In this document: positions 19,777 through 32,539 of the stretch, in pieces
Numbering within the stretch: the first letter of the stretch is position 1
Layout of the letters: each line of letters starts with the position of its first letter
NCBI GenBank assembly: GCA_050084985.1
Contig: JBITNC010000001.1
Span: 37,572,001 to 37,636,000 of the forward strand
Reading direction: 5' to 3'
Length of the DNA: 64,000 nt
Origin: Nageia nagi
Lineage: Eukaryota; Pinophyta
Made by a program: the position numbers and the translations under genes
The notes under the pieces: model-generated
What the model saw: the letters and a program-made list of their open reading frames with translations, nothing else
Databases searched by the model: none
Told to the model about the DNA's origin: nothing

Positions 19777-20450
19777 TGAGAGTTCACTCACTCTAAAGTA
19801 AATCGATGATATAACTATTAACAATTTATTAACATTGGATCATCTCCATTGGATGATGTATTTTGATATGTATCCATATGATTTTTGCTTTGAACCCATC
19901 TAAAGCATATTTTATTCTGATCATAGACATAAAAATGCATGATCATTGATGATCAATGATACAACTAGTGAGAGTTCACTCACTTAAAAGATAAATCGAT
20001 GATATAGCTATGAGCAATTTGTTGACATTGGATCATCTACAATGGATGATACATTTTGCTATGTATCCACATGGTTTTTTATTTGAACCTATCTAAAGTA
20101 TAATATATTTGGATCATAGACATACAAATGTATGATCACTAATGGCCAATGATATGGTTAGTGAGAGTTCACTCACTTAAAAGATAAACTAGTAATACAA
20201 CCATAAGCAATTTATTGATATTGGATCATCTACAATAGATGTTACATTTTACTATGTATCCACATAATTTTTGCTTTGAACTAATCTAAAGCATACTATC
20301 TTTAGATCATAGACATGTAAATGTATGATCATCGATGACCATTGATACGGCTAGTGAGAGTTCACTCACTTAAAAGATAAATTGATGATGTAGTCATGAG
20401 CAAGATGTTGACATTGGATCATCTCTAATGGATGATCCATTATTATTTTA
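19772..20450. repeat. 193-bp tandem array
   Basis: CTAGTGAGAGTTCACTCACT marks unit starts at 19773, 19965, 20158 and 20351 (steps 192, 193, 193). Each unit continues with TTGGATCATCT, ATGGATGAT and ATCATAGACAT blocks. The end of a further unit lies left of the gypsy/PMD element near 12030-12094. It may be a small satellite or the remnant of an older element's repeat. Confidence 0.85.
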
Positions 20451-21706
20451 TGAGTAACTTTTCATTACAGGTACACACCTCCAATAAAATAAAAGAAACT
20501 TATAGTCAAAACTAGGGTGCCAACATCATGCTCATGGTCTATTGGGCCATATATGGCATACATCTCATTATGATTTCCACCAATCCAAAGCATAACTTCT
20601 CTATTTTAAGGCATGTACATAAGTGCAAATGGTTCTCAAGTATCAGAAATGATAGAATGACTAGATTCATGATTGAAATAGTATAAAAGAGGCACATCAT
20701 ATCTTCCATCTCCAACCTTGGATATGGATTTCTATAGTCATCCACACATCATCCAAATAGTATTCATGAAGATAGCTTCTTTAGTAGCTTTTTCCTTGGC
20801 TACTCCACTTAAGGATATTTCCTAAGGCACCCAAGACAAAAACAGGGCAACACAAGGTCCCTCAAAATCAACCATTCATCTTCAGCAAAAGATAATATTA
20901 ATAAAAGGATTAGAAAATTTTCTTCTATATCTTGGCTACTCTTCTTCTTTGGATATGAAATTTTATTGCTTCAATCACACATCCAAACATGGGCAAATGT
21001 AGACACCTCAAAATGAACCTTCATGTATTTAATAAATCATTTTAATCCCTTAACATACTATTATGTAAAAAGGGATTAAAAATGTATGAAAGAGGTGTAG
21101 TCCATGTATTTGACCCTTGTAGATTATACAAGGGGTCAAAATATCAAAGTCATATAAACTTGTATTATATATAAAGGCATCATTTTATGACCTATAGATT
21201 GTAAGTAAATCATGGGTTAATGATCATTTCAAGTTAATATAAGAATTATCAATTAAAGATCATTTGAAGGATTGAAATTGTCTTTATCTATCTACATTGC
21301 ACATCTATTATTTTGTAAGTTCGTATCTATGTTCATAATTTGAGTATTTGCTAATTCACTTATTGCTATATTCTTGTTCGTGTTTGTAATTTCACTTATC
21401 TTATGATGCTGATGGCATGCCAATTCTAGGATATTGATAGCATACTTGTTCATGAATGTATGCTCTATCTTTTATGCATTTTATGATGAATATAAAATCT
21501 AAGTAAACACTATTGCATTCCTACTACATGTTATTGCCATATTTCTGATATATGCATCAATATTTATAAAGTAGAAAAATAGTCCATTAATCAACCCCAT
21601 TTGCATTGATTGCATTATTTAGTTACTACAATAAGTATACCTTACTTTTGAGGAGAGTTACCTCAAAATCACCAAGTAGAAATTTGAGGATATCACAACA
21701 AGGAAG
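20451..21706. other. AT-rich, no gene recognised
   Basis: A 68-codon minus-strand open stretch (20539-20745) has no family features. Nothing else is supported. Confidence 0.5.
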
Positions 21707-22153
21707 GCTTTGATACCACTTGAGGGAATTGAAGGATTCCATAACTTGATGGAATTGAAGGATCCAATGACCTAAGATATCCTTGAAGCTTCTCCAACAA
21801 ATCTAATATTCATCCATCTAACAAAAGTAATAATTAATCACAAAAATGATAACACATCATGTATAGTGGTTCCTCCATGTCTTGGGAGTACATCCACTTT
21901 GAACCATCCTTTCTATTACTTTATTACAAGATAACTCTCTCACAAATTCATCAAGTTACATAATGAGAGGGGGCACCTCTCTATTTGTAAAAAATAAATC
22001 CACCCTTTAACCTTCCTTTTACCCAAGGGTATGGTTAAAGGTGTTTCTATATTTATTTCTTTAATTCTTTAAGGTATCTAAAGATACTGTAAGCATTAAA
22101 TGAATTGAGATTAAAGAGAAATATTATGTAATATTACATTACAATTTCTAACA
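21707..22153 (-). repeat. Possible old LTR with adjacent primer site (minus strand)
   Basis: On the minus strand a segment starting TGTTAGAAATTG (22153) and ending AATTCCCTCA (21721) is followed one base later by GTGGTATCAAAGCC, a variant of the tRNA-iMet primer site (21707-21719). This is the layout of a 5' LTR with its primer site, about 433 bp long. I found no partner LTR and no pol, so this is a truncated element at best. Confidence 0.4.
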
Positions 22154-25100
22154 AATTAGTCCCATCAAATTTAAGCATTGGTATTGAATTTGAGTTTCTT
22201 TCCATTACAAAAGATCTGCAATGCAACTTGGATTTACAAAAAATATTTTCAAACTTTTGCACAACATCCAAAGTTTTCAAACCCAACAAAAATTTAATTC
22301 TTGATCTTCAAGCTCTGATACTAAATGAAGTTTATTAGCTTAAACTTATAATAAACTATGCATTAACATCCACCATACATTCATCAATGCATTAAACAAA
22401 ATGAAATTATTACTAAAATGATGATTTATTGAAGAAAACTTTACTATGACATTTTGTCAAATAATTTGCATTACAAGTCTAGGTGCAATCTTTAAGTTAT
22501 ACCAATCTACACCATAATCCAAATGAAGAACAAGTCTATTGAGGTCATGTTTCAGGGAAAACATGCTAGGTCAACACAATTTAGGAAATGTGGGTGCATT
22601 TTGGGAACACAATGGCTTTTTTATAGGAAACATCCTAAGATGCTTCATTTCATCAAAAAGGTTGAAATTTGATTTTTTGAGCTCACATTTTGAAGTCTTA
22701 TAAAGTGTACTTGCAATAACATCATGTGATGTATTTTGTTCATTTCATATTATATGGTCTATTTAGATATTTCAATGGGAGGTTTGAATTAAATCATTTC
22801 TCAAGACAGCCTATATGAATAAGAAAGTAAACAATTTTTTGCATTTAAATGATGTGTAATTACATCATTTTAGAACATATGATGGATAAGGCTAACTTAT
22901 CACTTTTGAACTAGTTTTTGACACTTTGAAAATTATGTCATGACACAAGTACTAAGTAGACACATCCACACACCCAATAAGCACTTTTTGGAAAATTGAA
23001 ATGGAACATAAAACTTGATATATATGTATGTAAAATATGGAAGATACATGATGCAAAAATAGTTTTATGGACTACAATGTGGAAGATGCATTATGCATAC
23101 ATAGTTTCATGGGCCTTATGTATTTCTCTTCCACATTTTGTGGGGAGCTTAGGTTACTTGGAATGTTTTCAACATTTCAAGTTTTTTGAGTTTATCGATT
23201 GAGGGGTAAGAGGAGATAAAGGAGAAAGAAGAGAGGAGATGAGGTGATATGAGAATTTAAATCATTTCATATCATATGGTATATTTAAATGTTTCAATGG
23301 GAGGTTTGAATTAAAATATTTCTCAAGATATCCTACATAGCCAAGAAGGTTAACAATTTTATGTATTTAAATGATGTATAATTTTCTCATTTTAGAACAT
23401 ATTATGGATGAGGGAAACTTATCATTTTTGAACTTATTTTTGACACTTAGAAAATTATGTCATGACATAAATGGAAGATAACCACAAGTAAAGGAGAGGA
23501 CCACTTATATCATTTTCTATACAATCTAAGAGTCCATAACATGTTCCATTATTTTCATCTTATCATATCATATACATGGTGTATTTAGATCACTTCATAA
23601 CATATGCATCATATATTAATATATTTAGATAATTTCATATTATATGATGCACTTAGATTATATGGGTTGAATAATTGCTTTCCTTCTCCAAGTGTCAAGA
23701 TCTTGTGGGTTGGATTTCTTTACCCTTAGAAGATATATAAAAAACATCTTATGTGGTAACATTATGAACAATGTTGAAGCATAACAATGATATATCTATT
23801 GAGATATTATAAATATAGCTAGCCCTAAATTATCCAATTCATGATATTTCCTACAATTTCTCTTGGTGATATGACATCCAATCATTGCATTTCATGAAAT
23901 TATGTTTTGAGTCTTAGATCATTTCATATCATATACATGGTACATTTATATCATTTTATATCATATACATGGTGCATTTAGATCATTTCATGTCATATGG
24001 TGTACTTAGACCATTTCATATCATATGTTGGTGTATTTAGATCATTTCATATCATATGATGTACTTGGATCATATGAGTTGAATAATTACTTTCCTTCTC
24101 TAAGTGTTGAGATTGTAAATGTAGATATCCTTGATTTATCTAATTTATGATGTTTCCTATAGGTTCTCATGGGGTATGACATCCAATAATTGAATTCCAT
24201 GAAATTTTTTCTAATATCTTAGTTATAAACCCTTAATTGAGTGTCTGAATGTATCTACCTAGTGCTTCTAAATTGAATGTTGTGATATATGCATGATATC
24301 TTGAGGGATATTTGAATTTCAAAGCCAAAATACCCAAAAAAATTGAATTGAATATGTGGATGTATATATTTAGTATTTATAAATTGAATGTTGTGGTTAT
24401 GATTATCATGATAGACATATATAAAAAATATGAAAGAATACATAATATCTTGGAATTTTTTGACAAGATGTATGATGCAAACAAAATTCTAGGAAACCTA
24501 TTTTGATAGGAATTTTTTTTCAACTTTCTCCACTCAAAAGCTCCTTTTACTAGTTTATCAAATTTTGATTTTTTTTTGGCATGGAAGTTGGGTTTCTATG
24601 TACCTAATCAGCAACAACTACTTCCATAATACTATAAGCATGTTTTCTTATAACTATTTTATTGCATTAATCAAATAAACCTAAAGATAATATTGTATGT
24701 AGTTTCAATTTTCAATCTCTGCTAACCAACATTATCTTCATTCAATGCCTCTTAGACCTTAATGGGATAAAATGAAGAAAAATGTCAAAAAATACAAACA
24801 AGAATTTAAAATAAACATTTAAGAAATACTATTAATAAAAAAAATTATTATTGATGATCCCATGTTTACCTGCATGTTATTGACAGCATCAGTTATAGTA
24901 CATGAAATTATATGTTGTTCATTTTTTTTCTCTTGGTTTTCTTCATTTGATATCTCTTGTGCTTGCATGGAAGAAAGTGAAGAGGAACACAAAAAATTTA
25001 AAATTAGAGCTTAAAGAAAATATTTTAGCAATAATATCACATAGGTTAGTTTGTTTCTTTCTCTTGATTTTCTTCATTTCATGCCTCTCATTCCTAAATG

Positions 25101-25407
25101 GGATAAAGTGAAGAGGAATATCAAAATATGCAAACAAGAATTTTAAAAAAAAGTTTTAGTTAAACTTGATGCAAATAAAAAATTAAAATAATCACAACCT
25201 CTATTACCTCTTGATGTACATAATTATCTTATACCTTTCTATCCTCACATTATAGAAAGGCTTGCATGTGCTTATTTTTATTTTCCTATATTTCAAACTT
25301 TTCCATTTCTTTTTCAATTTCATCTTTTGCAGAGTATGATAGTTTTTCATTAGTTTGAACCTTTTCCATGTTTCATAATTTTATGCACTCTTACCAATAT
25401 TTTGTTT
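22154..25407. other. AT-rich DNA with diverged local duplications
   Basis: No gene. A block of about 215 bp at 22736-22950 is repeated at 23264-23480 (both hold TTTCAATGGGAGGTTTGAAT and AAATTATGTCATGACA). From about 23560 to 24075 a ~35-bp motif with ATCATTTCATATCATA and a TGGTGCATTTAG-like block recurs irregularly. A shorter duplication with GGGATAAAATGAAGAAAAAT-like text lies at 24720-24810 and 25040-25140. A second CTCTGATACTA primer-site-like sequence at about 22313 is too weak to call. Confidence 0.55.
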
Positions 25408-25412
25408 AATAT

Positions 25413-26514
25413 TGATCCATAAACTATAAGATTAAAATCTCAATTTAACCTTTTCTTAGGATCAATTCACACTTAAAATAATTAAGTGCTTGTAAAGGAA
25501 AATTAAGAACCAATTTTGTAAATACAAAGAAGAGAAAAGCATTCACCAAAGAGATAGGCAAAATTATCCTAGTTCACCCAGTGTGGGCTATGTCCAGCTC
25601 AAAAGCTCTCTACTATCAATGGGTGTAATCACTTTACAAGGCCTCCACGGTCCTTCAAAACCTCCTCTCACATTCACAACACACTCACAGCTCTAAAAAT
25701 CACAACAAGAACTAAAAACAACTTTCCTAAAATCCTCTCTTTCTCCCTCCAATTTGCTCCCCTCTTTATACAATTTTGGGGCTAAAATTGGAGAGTATTA
25801 CAACTAGGAAATTTAATACAAAACCTATTTTCATATACCCATTAGCCTCCTTGATCTTCATGCCAAATTTGGGCTCAAATGGTTGTAAAAATCTCCCCAA
25901 AATGAGCTCTAAAATCAAAATGATATGCTCATTGGATTGTTTCAGGCTTATAGAATTAAATCAGCCTAATAATAGGATCTTAGGTGAGATAAAATCACCA
26001 AAACCTTTGAAAACACTAAAAATACATCAAAAAAACTAAAATTGGGTGGGTGCATTGTGGTGTCAACACATGGCACATGCTTAGAGGAAGTCAACCTCCT
26101 ATTGATTGGTGGCTAGCTCCAAATTTGGGTGACTTGGTTGGCAGGCAGACTCATGGGTGGCTTGGCTTGGCTAGTGATCAAATAGGGGTAGCTTAGCTAG
26201 AAATCAAATGTGGTCACCTCCATGCGGTATTCCAAGCAGGCCTTGTCACCTCCATGCCTCCTCCTACATGGTCTTCATGGTGGCAGGTGGGTCCCCTCTA
26301 CGATGGTCGCCCAAAACATTTTATTTTATTATTATTATTATTAATCCTTTTAATTTTTCTCAAAATACACAAATGGAATTAATATCATATCTTCCACTCA
26401 CAGACTCGGATTCACGATCTGAAAGAAGCATAAAAAAACTGAAGATAAGGCAATCATAATGAACACACTAAAATGGAGATTATTAAATGTTAAAGGGATC
26501 CAAATTTTGGATCA
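25413..26514 (-). repeat. 3' LTR of the triplicated gypsy element
   Basis: 1102 bp. Plus-strand ends are TGATCCATAAAC and TTTTGGATCA, with perfect TGATCC/GGATCA termini. Pairs with 36965-38091. Its (ATT)n tract is shorter than in the partner. Confidence 0.9.
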
Positions 26515-26526
26515 TTCCTCCCCATT
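26515..26526 (-). other. Polypurine tract (minus strand)
   Basis: AATGGGGAGGAA on the minus strand directly abuts the LTR. The same sequence follows the LTR fragments at 29442 and 32371. Confidence 0.75.
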
Positions 26527-26683
26527 GAGAGAGATATTTTATCCCAAGAAGAAATTAGGATGATGAAATGAGGTGAGGGTAGAGCTCCCTCACCCAATCA
26601 ACTGCATACCACTTGGCCTTATGTGGATGTTGGCACTTTACTCCAATACACCACACCTCATGTATGCCACTATGAGATGATCA

Positions 26684-29309
26684 TTACTTCTTTTCCATTA
26701 CTACATCCTCAACCAACACATTCATGTGCTCAGAGGCTAAATCCTCAACTGACGATAACATAACATTTGTATCTTCTACAACTAAGGCTAGTTTGTACAA
26801 CTTTAAGTTCTCAACATTAATAACGGAATACATTTGCATATAGGGTGGTAAGTCCAATTGAAACACATTATCTCCAACTTGAATAATAATGGTAAATGGA
26901 CCATACCTTATTGGTTTCAACTTCTTTCCCTCACCATGCTATCTCTCCTTACTGAGATGAAGCCATACCTGATCCCCAACCTAAAATTTATGATCCACCC
27001 GATGATGATCATGCCTCTCCTTATACTTGGCCTGACTCTTAACTATTCTTTTACCTTCTAATGAATCAATCTGATCCTCTCAATAAAATTCTTTGCCTAC
27101 TCCTCCTCATTATGAAGAACTATATCTCCATTACTTATTGAAGGAAAAGCCATATCGAAAGGTGATTTTGGCAAATAACCAAAACAAGTCTCAAAAGGTG
27201 TTTTGTTAGTAGAAGAATGTAAAGCTCAATTATATGGATGTTGTATATAGCTCAAATGCTCATCCCAAGTCTTAGGATGCTTACCATAATAACCCTATAA
27301 TAGGTGTACCACTATCCTATTTACCACCTCTATTTGACCATCTATCTGTGGATGAAATGTTGTACTCCTCTTTAGCTTAGTGTCCATCCTTTCCCACAAA
27401 GAAGTCCAAAATTTTCCAAAAAACCTAGAATCCCTATCAGAAATGATAGAAGTTGGAAGACCAAAATGTACCCACACATAAGTAAAAAAAAGATTAGCTA
27501 CCTCTTGACCTGTCACAGTCTTTTTACATGGGATTAGAATACACATCTTACTGAATCTATCCATAACCACATATAAATAATCATGACCTCTCTTAGACAT
27601 AGGTAAACCTCCAACAAAATCCATAGAAATACTCTCCCATGGTCATGTAGGAATGGACAATGGCATATAAAGACCAATTTTCCTATTATTAGGTTTGCTT
27701 ACATTGCATAACATACAACCTCTGATATATCTGGATACATTTTCTTGCATTTTAGGCCAGTAACAATACCTTTGTAGATTAGCAAGAGTTTTCCCAACAC
27801 CAAAGTGCCCTAAAATATGAGAAGTATGAGCTTCCCTAATCAAATCATTCCTCTCACCATTAGGAATACAAATTTTGCCCAAATGAAAAATTAATCCATC
27901 ATGCAAATGAAAGTCATGATTTCCAACCTCATTACCAAGACTCAATCTATGATAGACATTTTGGAAATCAGGATCAACCATATACTATTCTTTTACCCAT
28001 CATGCATTAAAGAACTATTTTTGTATAATCACAACACTAGCAAATATTGGAGGCCTAGATAACATATCAATAATTTTATTTTGAGTACCCTTCTTGTACT
28101 TAATCACCAAATGAAATTGTTGCAAGAATCCCATCCAATGAAAGTGCCTAGATTATTGCAATTTAGATTGTGACTGAAGATATTGCAAGGGTTGATGGTC
28201 TGTATGAATTATTGTCTCTTTACCTACCAAATTATGCTTCCATTTCTTAACACTTTGAACTAATGCATATAACTCTTTATCATATGTGGGATAGTTTCTT
28301 ACCGCACTGGTAAACATTTCCACATGATAGCAAATCAGATGTTTTTCCTATAGTAAAATTGCACCCATAGCATAGTCACTTGCATCAGTTTCAATTTCAA
28401 AATTTTTTTGAAGATTAGGCAAAGTAAGTACTGGAGCATTACTTATTTTCCTTTTAAGCAATTCAAAAGCATGTTGTTCTTTCCCTCCCCACTAAAATCC
28501 ATGACTCTTTCCTATAATTGCATGAAGTGGAGAAGCCATGTAAGAAAAGTTAGCAATAAACTTGCATAAAAACTGCACTACTCCAAAAAAACTCCTAGTC
28601 TCTGTCACATTAGTGGGAGTAGGCCATTTCAACATAACCTTAATTTTTCTAGGATCTATCCTCAATTGACCTTCACCTACAATGTGGCCAAGATAGATTA
28701 AACTCTTCCTCACAAACTCACACTTAGACATCTTCAAATAGAGTTTTGCTTCCCTTAAAACTTCAAACACTTTATGAATATGCACCACATGATCTTTCCA
28801 ATTATCATTGTAAATGAGAATATCATCAAGATACACAATAACAAAATCATCAATGAAAGGCCTTAAAACCTCATTCATTACATGCATGAAAGTAGCAGGA
28901 GCATTGCATTATCCAAATGGTAAAACCAACTATTCAAACAATCCTTGCCTAGTTTTAAAAGTAATTTTCCACACATCATATTCTTTAACTCGTACTTAAT
29001 GATAACCACTTCTTAGATGCAATTTTGTGAAAATCCTAGCTTTTTGTAATTGATCCATTAATTCATCAATACATGGCAAAGGATATCAATTTTTAACCGT
29101 GATCTTATTTAGTGCCTTGTAATCAACACATATACATAAAGTTCCATCTTTCTTTGGAATTATAACAATAGGAGATCCACACAATGATGTGCTAGGTCTA
29201 TTGACTCCTTGATCTAACAATTCCTTGACTTGTTTCTTAGTTTCTTTAGTTTCCAAAGTAGAATTTCTATATAAGCCAATATTAGGAAGTGCAACCTCAG
29301 GATGTAATT
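26684..29309 (-). pseudogene. pol: Pol copy A: partial RT, RNase H, integrase
   Basis: Reading leftwards: RT from the start of its palm domain, with the active site as Tyr-Leu-Asp-Asp (VYLDDILIYND, in 28492-28887); RNase H remnants near 28100-28320; integrase zinc region (27643-27981), integrase core (MDFVGGLPMSKRGHDYLYVV, 27295-27624) and C-terminus with GPF (26684-26920). Stops and frameshifts break it into pieces. Its upstream end is joined to an LTR fragment instead of to protease. Confidence 0.88.
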
Positions 29310-29442
29310 AATATCATATCTTTCACTCACAGACTTAGATTCATGATTTGAAAGAAGCATCGAAAAGCTGAAGATAAGGCAATCATAATGAATACACTAA
29401 AATGGAGATTATTTAATATAAAGGGATCTAAATTTTGGATCA
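29310..29442 (-). repeat. Internal LTR fragment at junction of pol copies A and B
   Basis: About 133 bp identical in kind to the inner end of the 3' LTR (26381-26514), joined to RT sequence at GGATGTAATT|AATATC. The junction is the same as at 32238. Confidence 0.85.
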
Positions 29443-29611
29443 TTCCTCCCCATTGAGAGAGAGATTTTGTCCCCAGAAGCAATTAGGATGATGAAATGAG
29501 GTGAGGGTAGAGCTCCCTCACCCGATCAACTGCATACCACTTGGCCTTGTGTGGATATTGGCCCTTTACTCCAATACACCACACCTCATGTATGCCACTA
29601 TGAGATGATCA

Positions 29612-32237
29612 TTACTTATTTTCCATTATTGCATCCTCAACCAACACATTCATGTGCTCAGAGGCTAAATCCTCAACTGATGATAACATAACATCTGTAT
29701 CTTTTACAACTAAGGCTAGTTTGTACAACTTTAAGTTCTCAACATTAATAACAGAATACATTTGCATATAGGGTGGTAAGTCCAATTGAAACACATTATC
29801 TCCAACTTGAATAATAATGGTAAATGGACCATACCTTATTGGTTTCAACTTCTTTCCCTCACCATGCTATCTCTCCTTACTGAGATGAAGCCATACCTGA
29901 TCCCCAACCTAAAATTTATGATCCACCTGATGATGATCATGCCTCTCCTTATACTTGGCCTGACTCTTAACTATTCTTTTACCTTCTAATGAATCAATTT
30001 GATCCTCTCAATAAAATTCTTTGCCTGCTCCTCCTCATTATGAAGAACTATATCTCCATTACTTGTTGAAGGGAAAGCCATATCGAAAGGTGATTTTGGA
30101 AAATAACAAAAACAAGTCTCAAAAGGTGTTTTGTTAGTAGAAGAATGTAAAGTTCAATTATATGCATGCTGTATATAGCTCAAATGCTCATCCCAAGTCT
30201 TAGGATGCTTACCATAATAACCCTATAATAGGTGTACCACTATCCTATTTACCACCTCTATTTGACCATCTATCTGTGGATGAAATGTTGTACTCCTCTT
30301 TAGCTTAGTGTCCATCCTTTCCCACAAAGAAGTCCAAAATTTTCCAAAAAACTTAGAATCCCTATCAGAAATGATAGAAGTAGGAAGACCAAAATGTACC
30401 CACACATAAGTAAAAAAAAGATTAGCTACCTCTTGACCTGTCACAGTCTTTTTACATGGGATTAGAATACACATCTTATTGAATCTATCCATAACCACAT
30501 ATAAATAATCATGACCTCTCTTAGACATAGGTAAACCTCCAACAAAATCCATAGAAATACTCTCCCATGGTTGTGTAGGAATGGAAAATGGCATATAAAG
30601 ACCAATTTTCCTATTATTGGGTTTGCTTACATTGCATAACATACAACCTCTGATATATCTGGATACATTTTCTTACATTTTAGGCTAGTAACAATACCTT
30701 TGTAGATTAGCAAGAGTTTTCCCAACACCAAAGTGCCCTGAAATATGAGAAGTATGAGCTTCCCTAATCAAATCATTCCTCTCACCATTAGGAATACAAA
30801 GTTTGCCCAAATGAAAAATTAATCCATCATGCAAATGAAATTCATGATTTCCAACCTCATTACCAAGACTCAATCTATGATAGACATTTTGGAAATCAGG
30901 ATCAACCATATACTGTTCTTTATACCCATCATGCATTAAAGAACTATTTTGTAGAATCATAACACTGGCAAATATTGGAGGCCTAGACAACATATCAGCA
31001 ATTTTATTTTGAGTACCCTTCTTGTACTTAATCACCAAATGAAATTGTTGCAAGAATCCCATCCAATGAAAGTGCCTAGATTATTGCAATTTAGATTATG
31101 ACTGAAGATATTGCAAGGGTTGATGGTCTGTATGAATTATTATCTCTTTACCTACCAAATTTTTCTTCCATTTCTTAACACTTTGAACTAATGCATATAA
31201 CTCTTTATCATATGTGGGATAGTTTCTTACCGCACTGGTAAACATTTCTACGTGATAGCAAACCAGATGTTTTTCCTATAATAAAACTGCACCCATAGCA
31301 TAGTCACTTGCATCAGTTTCAATTTCAAAAGTTTTTTGAAGATTAGGTAAAGCAAGTACTGGACCATTATTGATTTTCCTTTAAAGCAATTAAAAAGCAT
31401 GTTGTTCTTTCCCTCCCCACTAAAATCCATGACTCTTTCCTATAAGTGCATGAAGTGGAGAATCCATGTAAGAAAAGTTAGCAATAAACTTGCATAAATA
31501 CTGCACTGCCCCATGAAAACTCCTAGTATCTGTCACATTAGTGGGAGTAGGCCATTTCAACATAGCCTTAATTTTTGTAGGATATATCCTCAATTGACCT
31601 TCACCTACAATGTGGCCAAGATAGATTAAACTCTTCCTGACAAACTCACACTTAGACATCTTCAAATAGAGTTTTGGTTCCCTTAAAACTTCAAACACTT
31701 TACGAATATGTACCACATGATCTTTCCAATTATCACTATAAATGAGAATATCATCAATATACATAATAACAAAATCATCAATGAAAGGCCTTAAAATCTC
31801 ATTCATTACATGCATGAAAGTAGCAGGAGCATTGCATAATCCAAATGGTAAAACCAACCATTCAAACAATCCTTGCCTAGTTTTAAAAGCAATTTTCCAC
31901 ACATCCTCTTCTTTAACTCATACTTGATGATAACCACTTCTTAGATCCAATTTTGTGAAAAGTCTAGCTTTTTGTAATTGATCCATTAAATCATCAATAC
32001 ATGGAAAAGGATATTGATTTTTAACCATGATCTTATTTAGTGCCTTGTAATCAACACATATACACCAAGTTCCATCTTTCTTTGGAATTATAACAATAGG
32101 AGATCCACACAGTGATCTGATAGGTCTAATGAATCCTTGATCTAACAATTCCTTGACTTGTTTCTTAATTTATTCAATTTCTAAAGTAGAATTTCTATAT
32201 AATCTAGTATTAGGAAGTGCAACCTCAGGATGTAATT
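29612..32237 (-). pseudogene. pol: Pol copy B: partial RT, RNase H, integrase
   Basis: RT N-part (31918-32148) and palm with Tyr-Ile-Asp-Asp (31420-31902) are in one frame with a single stop between them, so this is the best-preserved RT of the three. RNase H lies around 31060-31250, integrase zinc region at 30685-31062, core at 30223-30642 and GPF C-terminus at 29612-29848. As in copy A, its RT starts abruptly after an LTR fragment. Confidence 0.88.
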
Positions 32238-32371
32238 AATATCATATCTTCCACTCACGGACTCAGATTCATAATCTGAAAGAAGCATCAGAAAGCTGAA
32301 GATAAGGAAATCACAATGAACACACTAAAATGGAGATTATTGAATGTTAAATGGATCCAAATTTTGGATCA
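32238..32371 (-). repeat. Internal LTR fragment at junction of pol copies B and C
   Basis: 134 bp of LTR end followed by the same purine tract and integrase tail. Second occurrence of the identical breakpoint. Confidence 0.85.
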
Positions 32372-32539
32372 TTCCTCCCCATTGAGAGAGAGCTTTTATC
32401 CCCAAAAGCAATTAGGATGATAAAATGAGGTGGGGTAGAGCTCCCTCACCCAATCAACTGCATACCACTTGGCCTTATGTGGATGTTGGCCCTTTACTCC
32501 AATACACCACACCTCATGTATGCCACTATGAGATGATCA

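Noticed and set aside
22313-22330. Second primer-site-like CTCTGATACTA
   Set aside because: The match is imperfect and no LTR boundary or partner could be found.
25776-26039. An 87-codon plus-strand ORF in the gypsy LTR
   Set aside because: It lies wholly inside the LTR, is broken in the partner LTR and has no family features.
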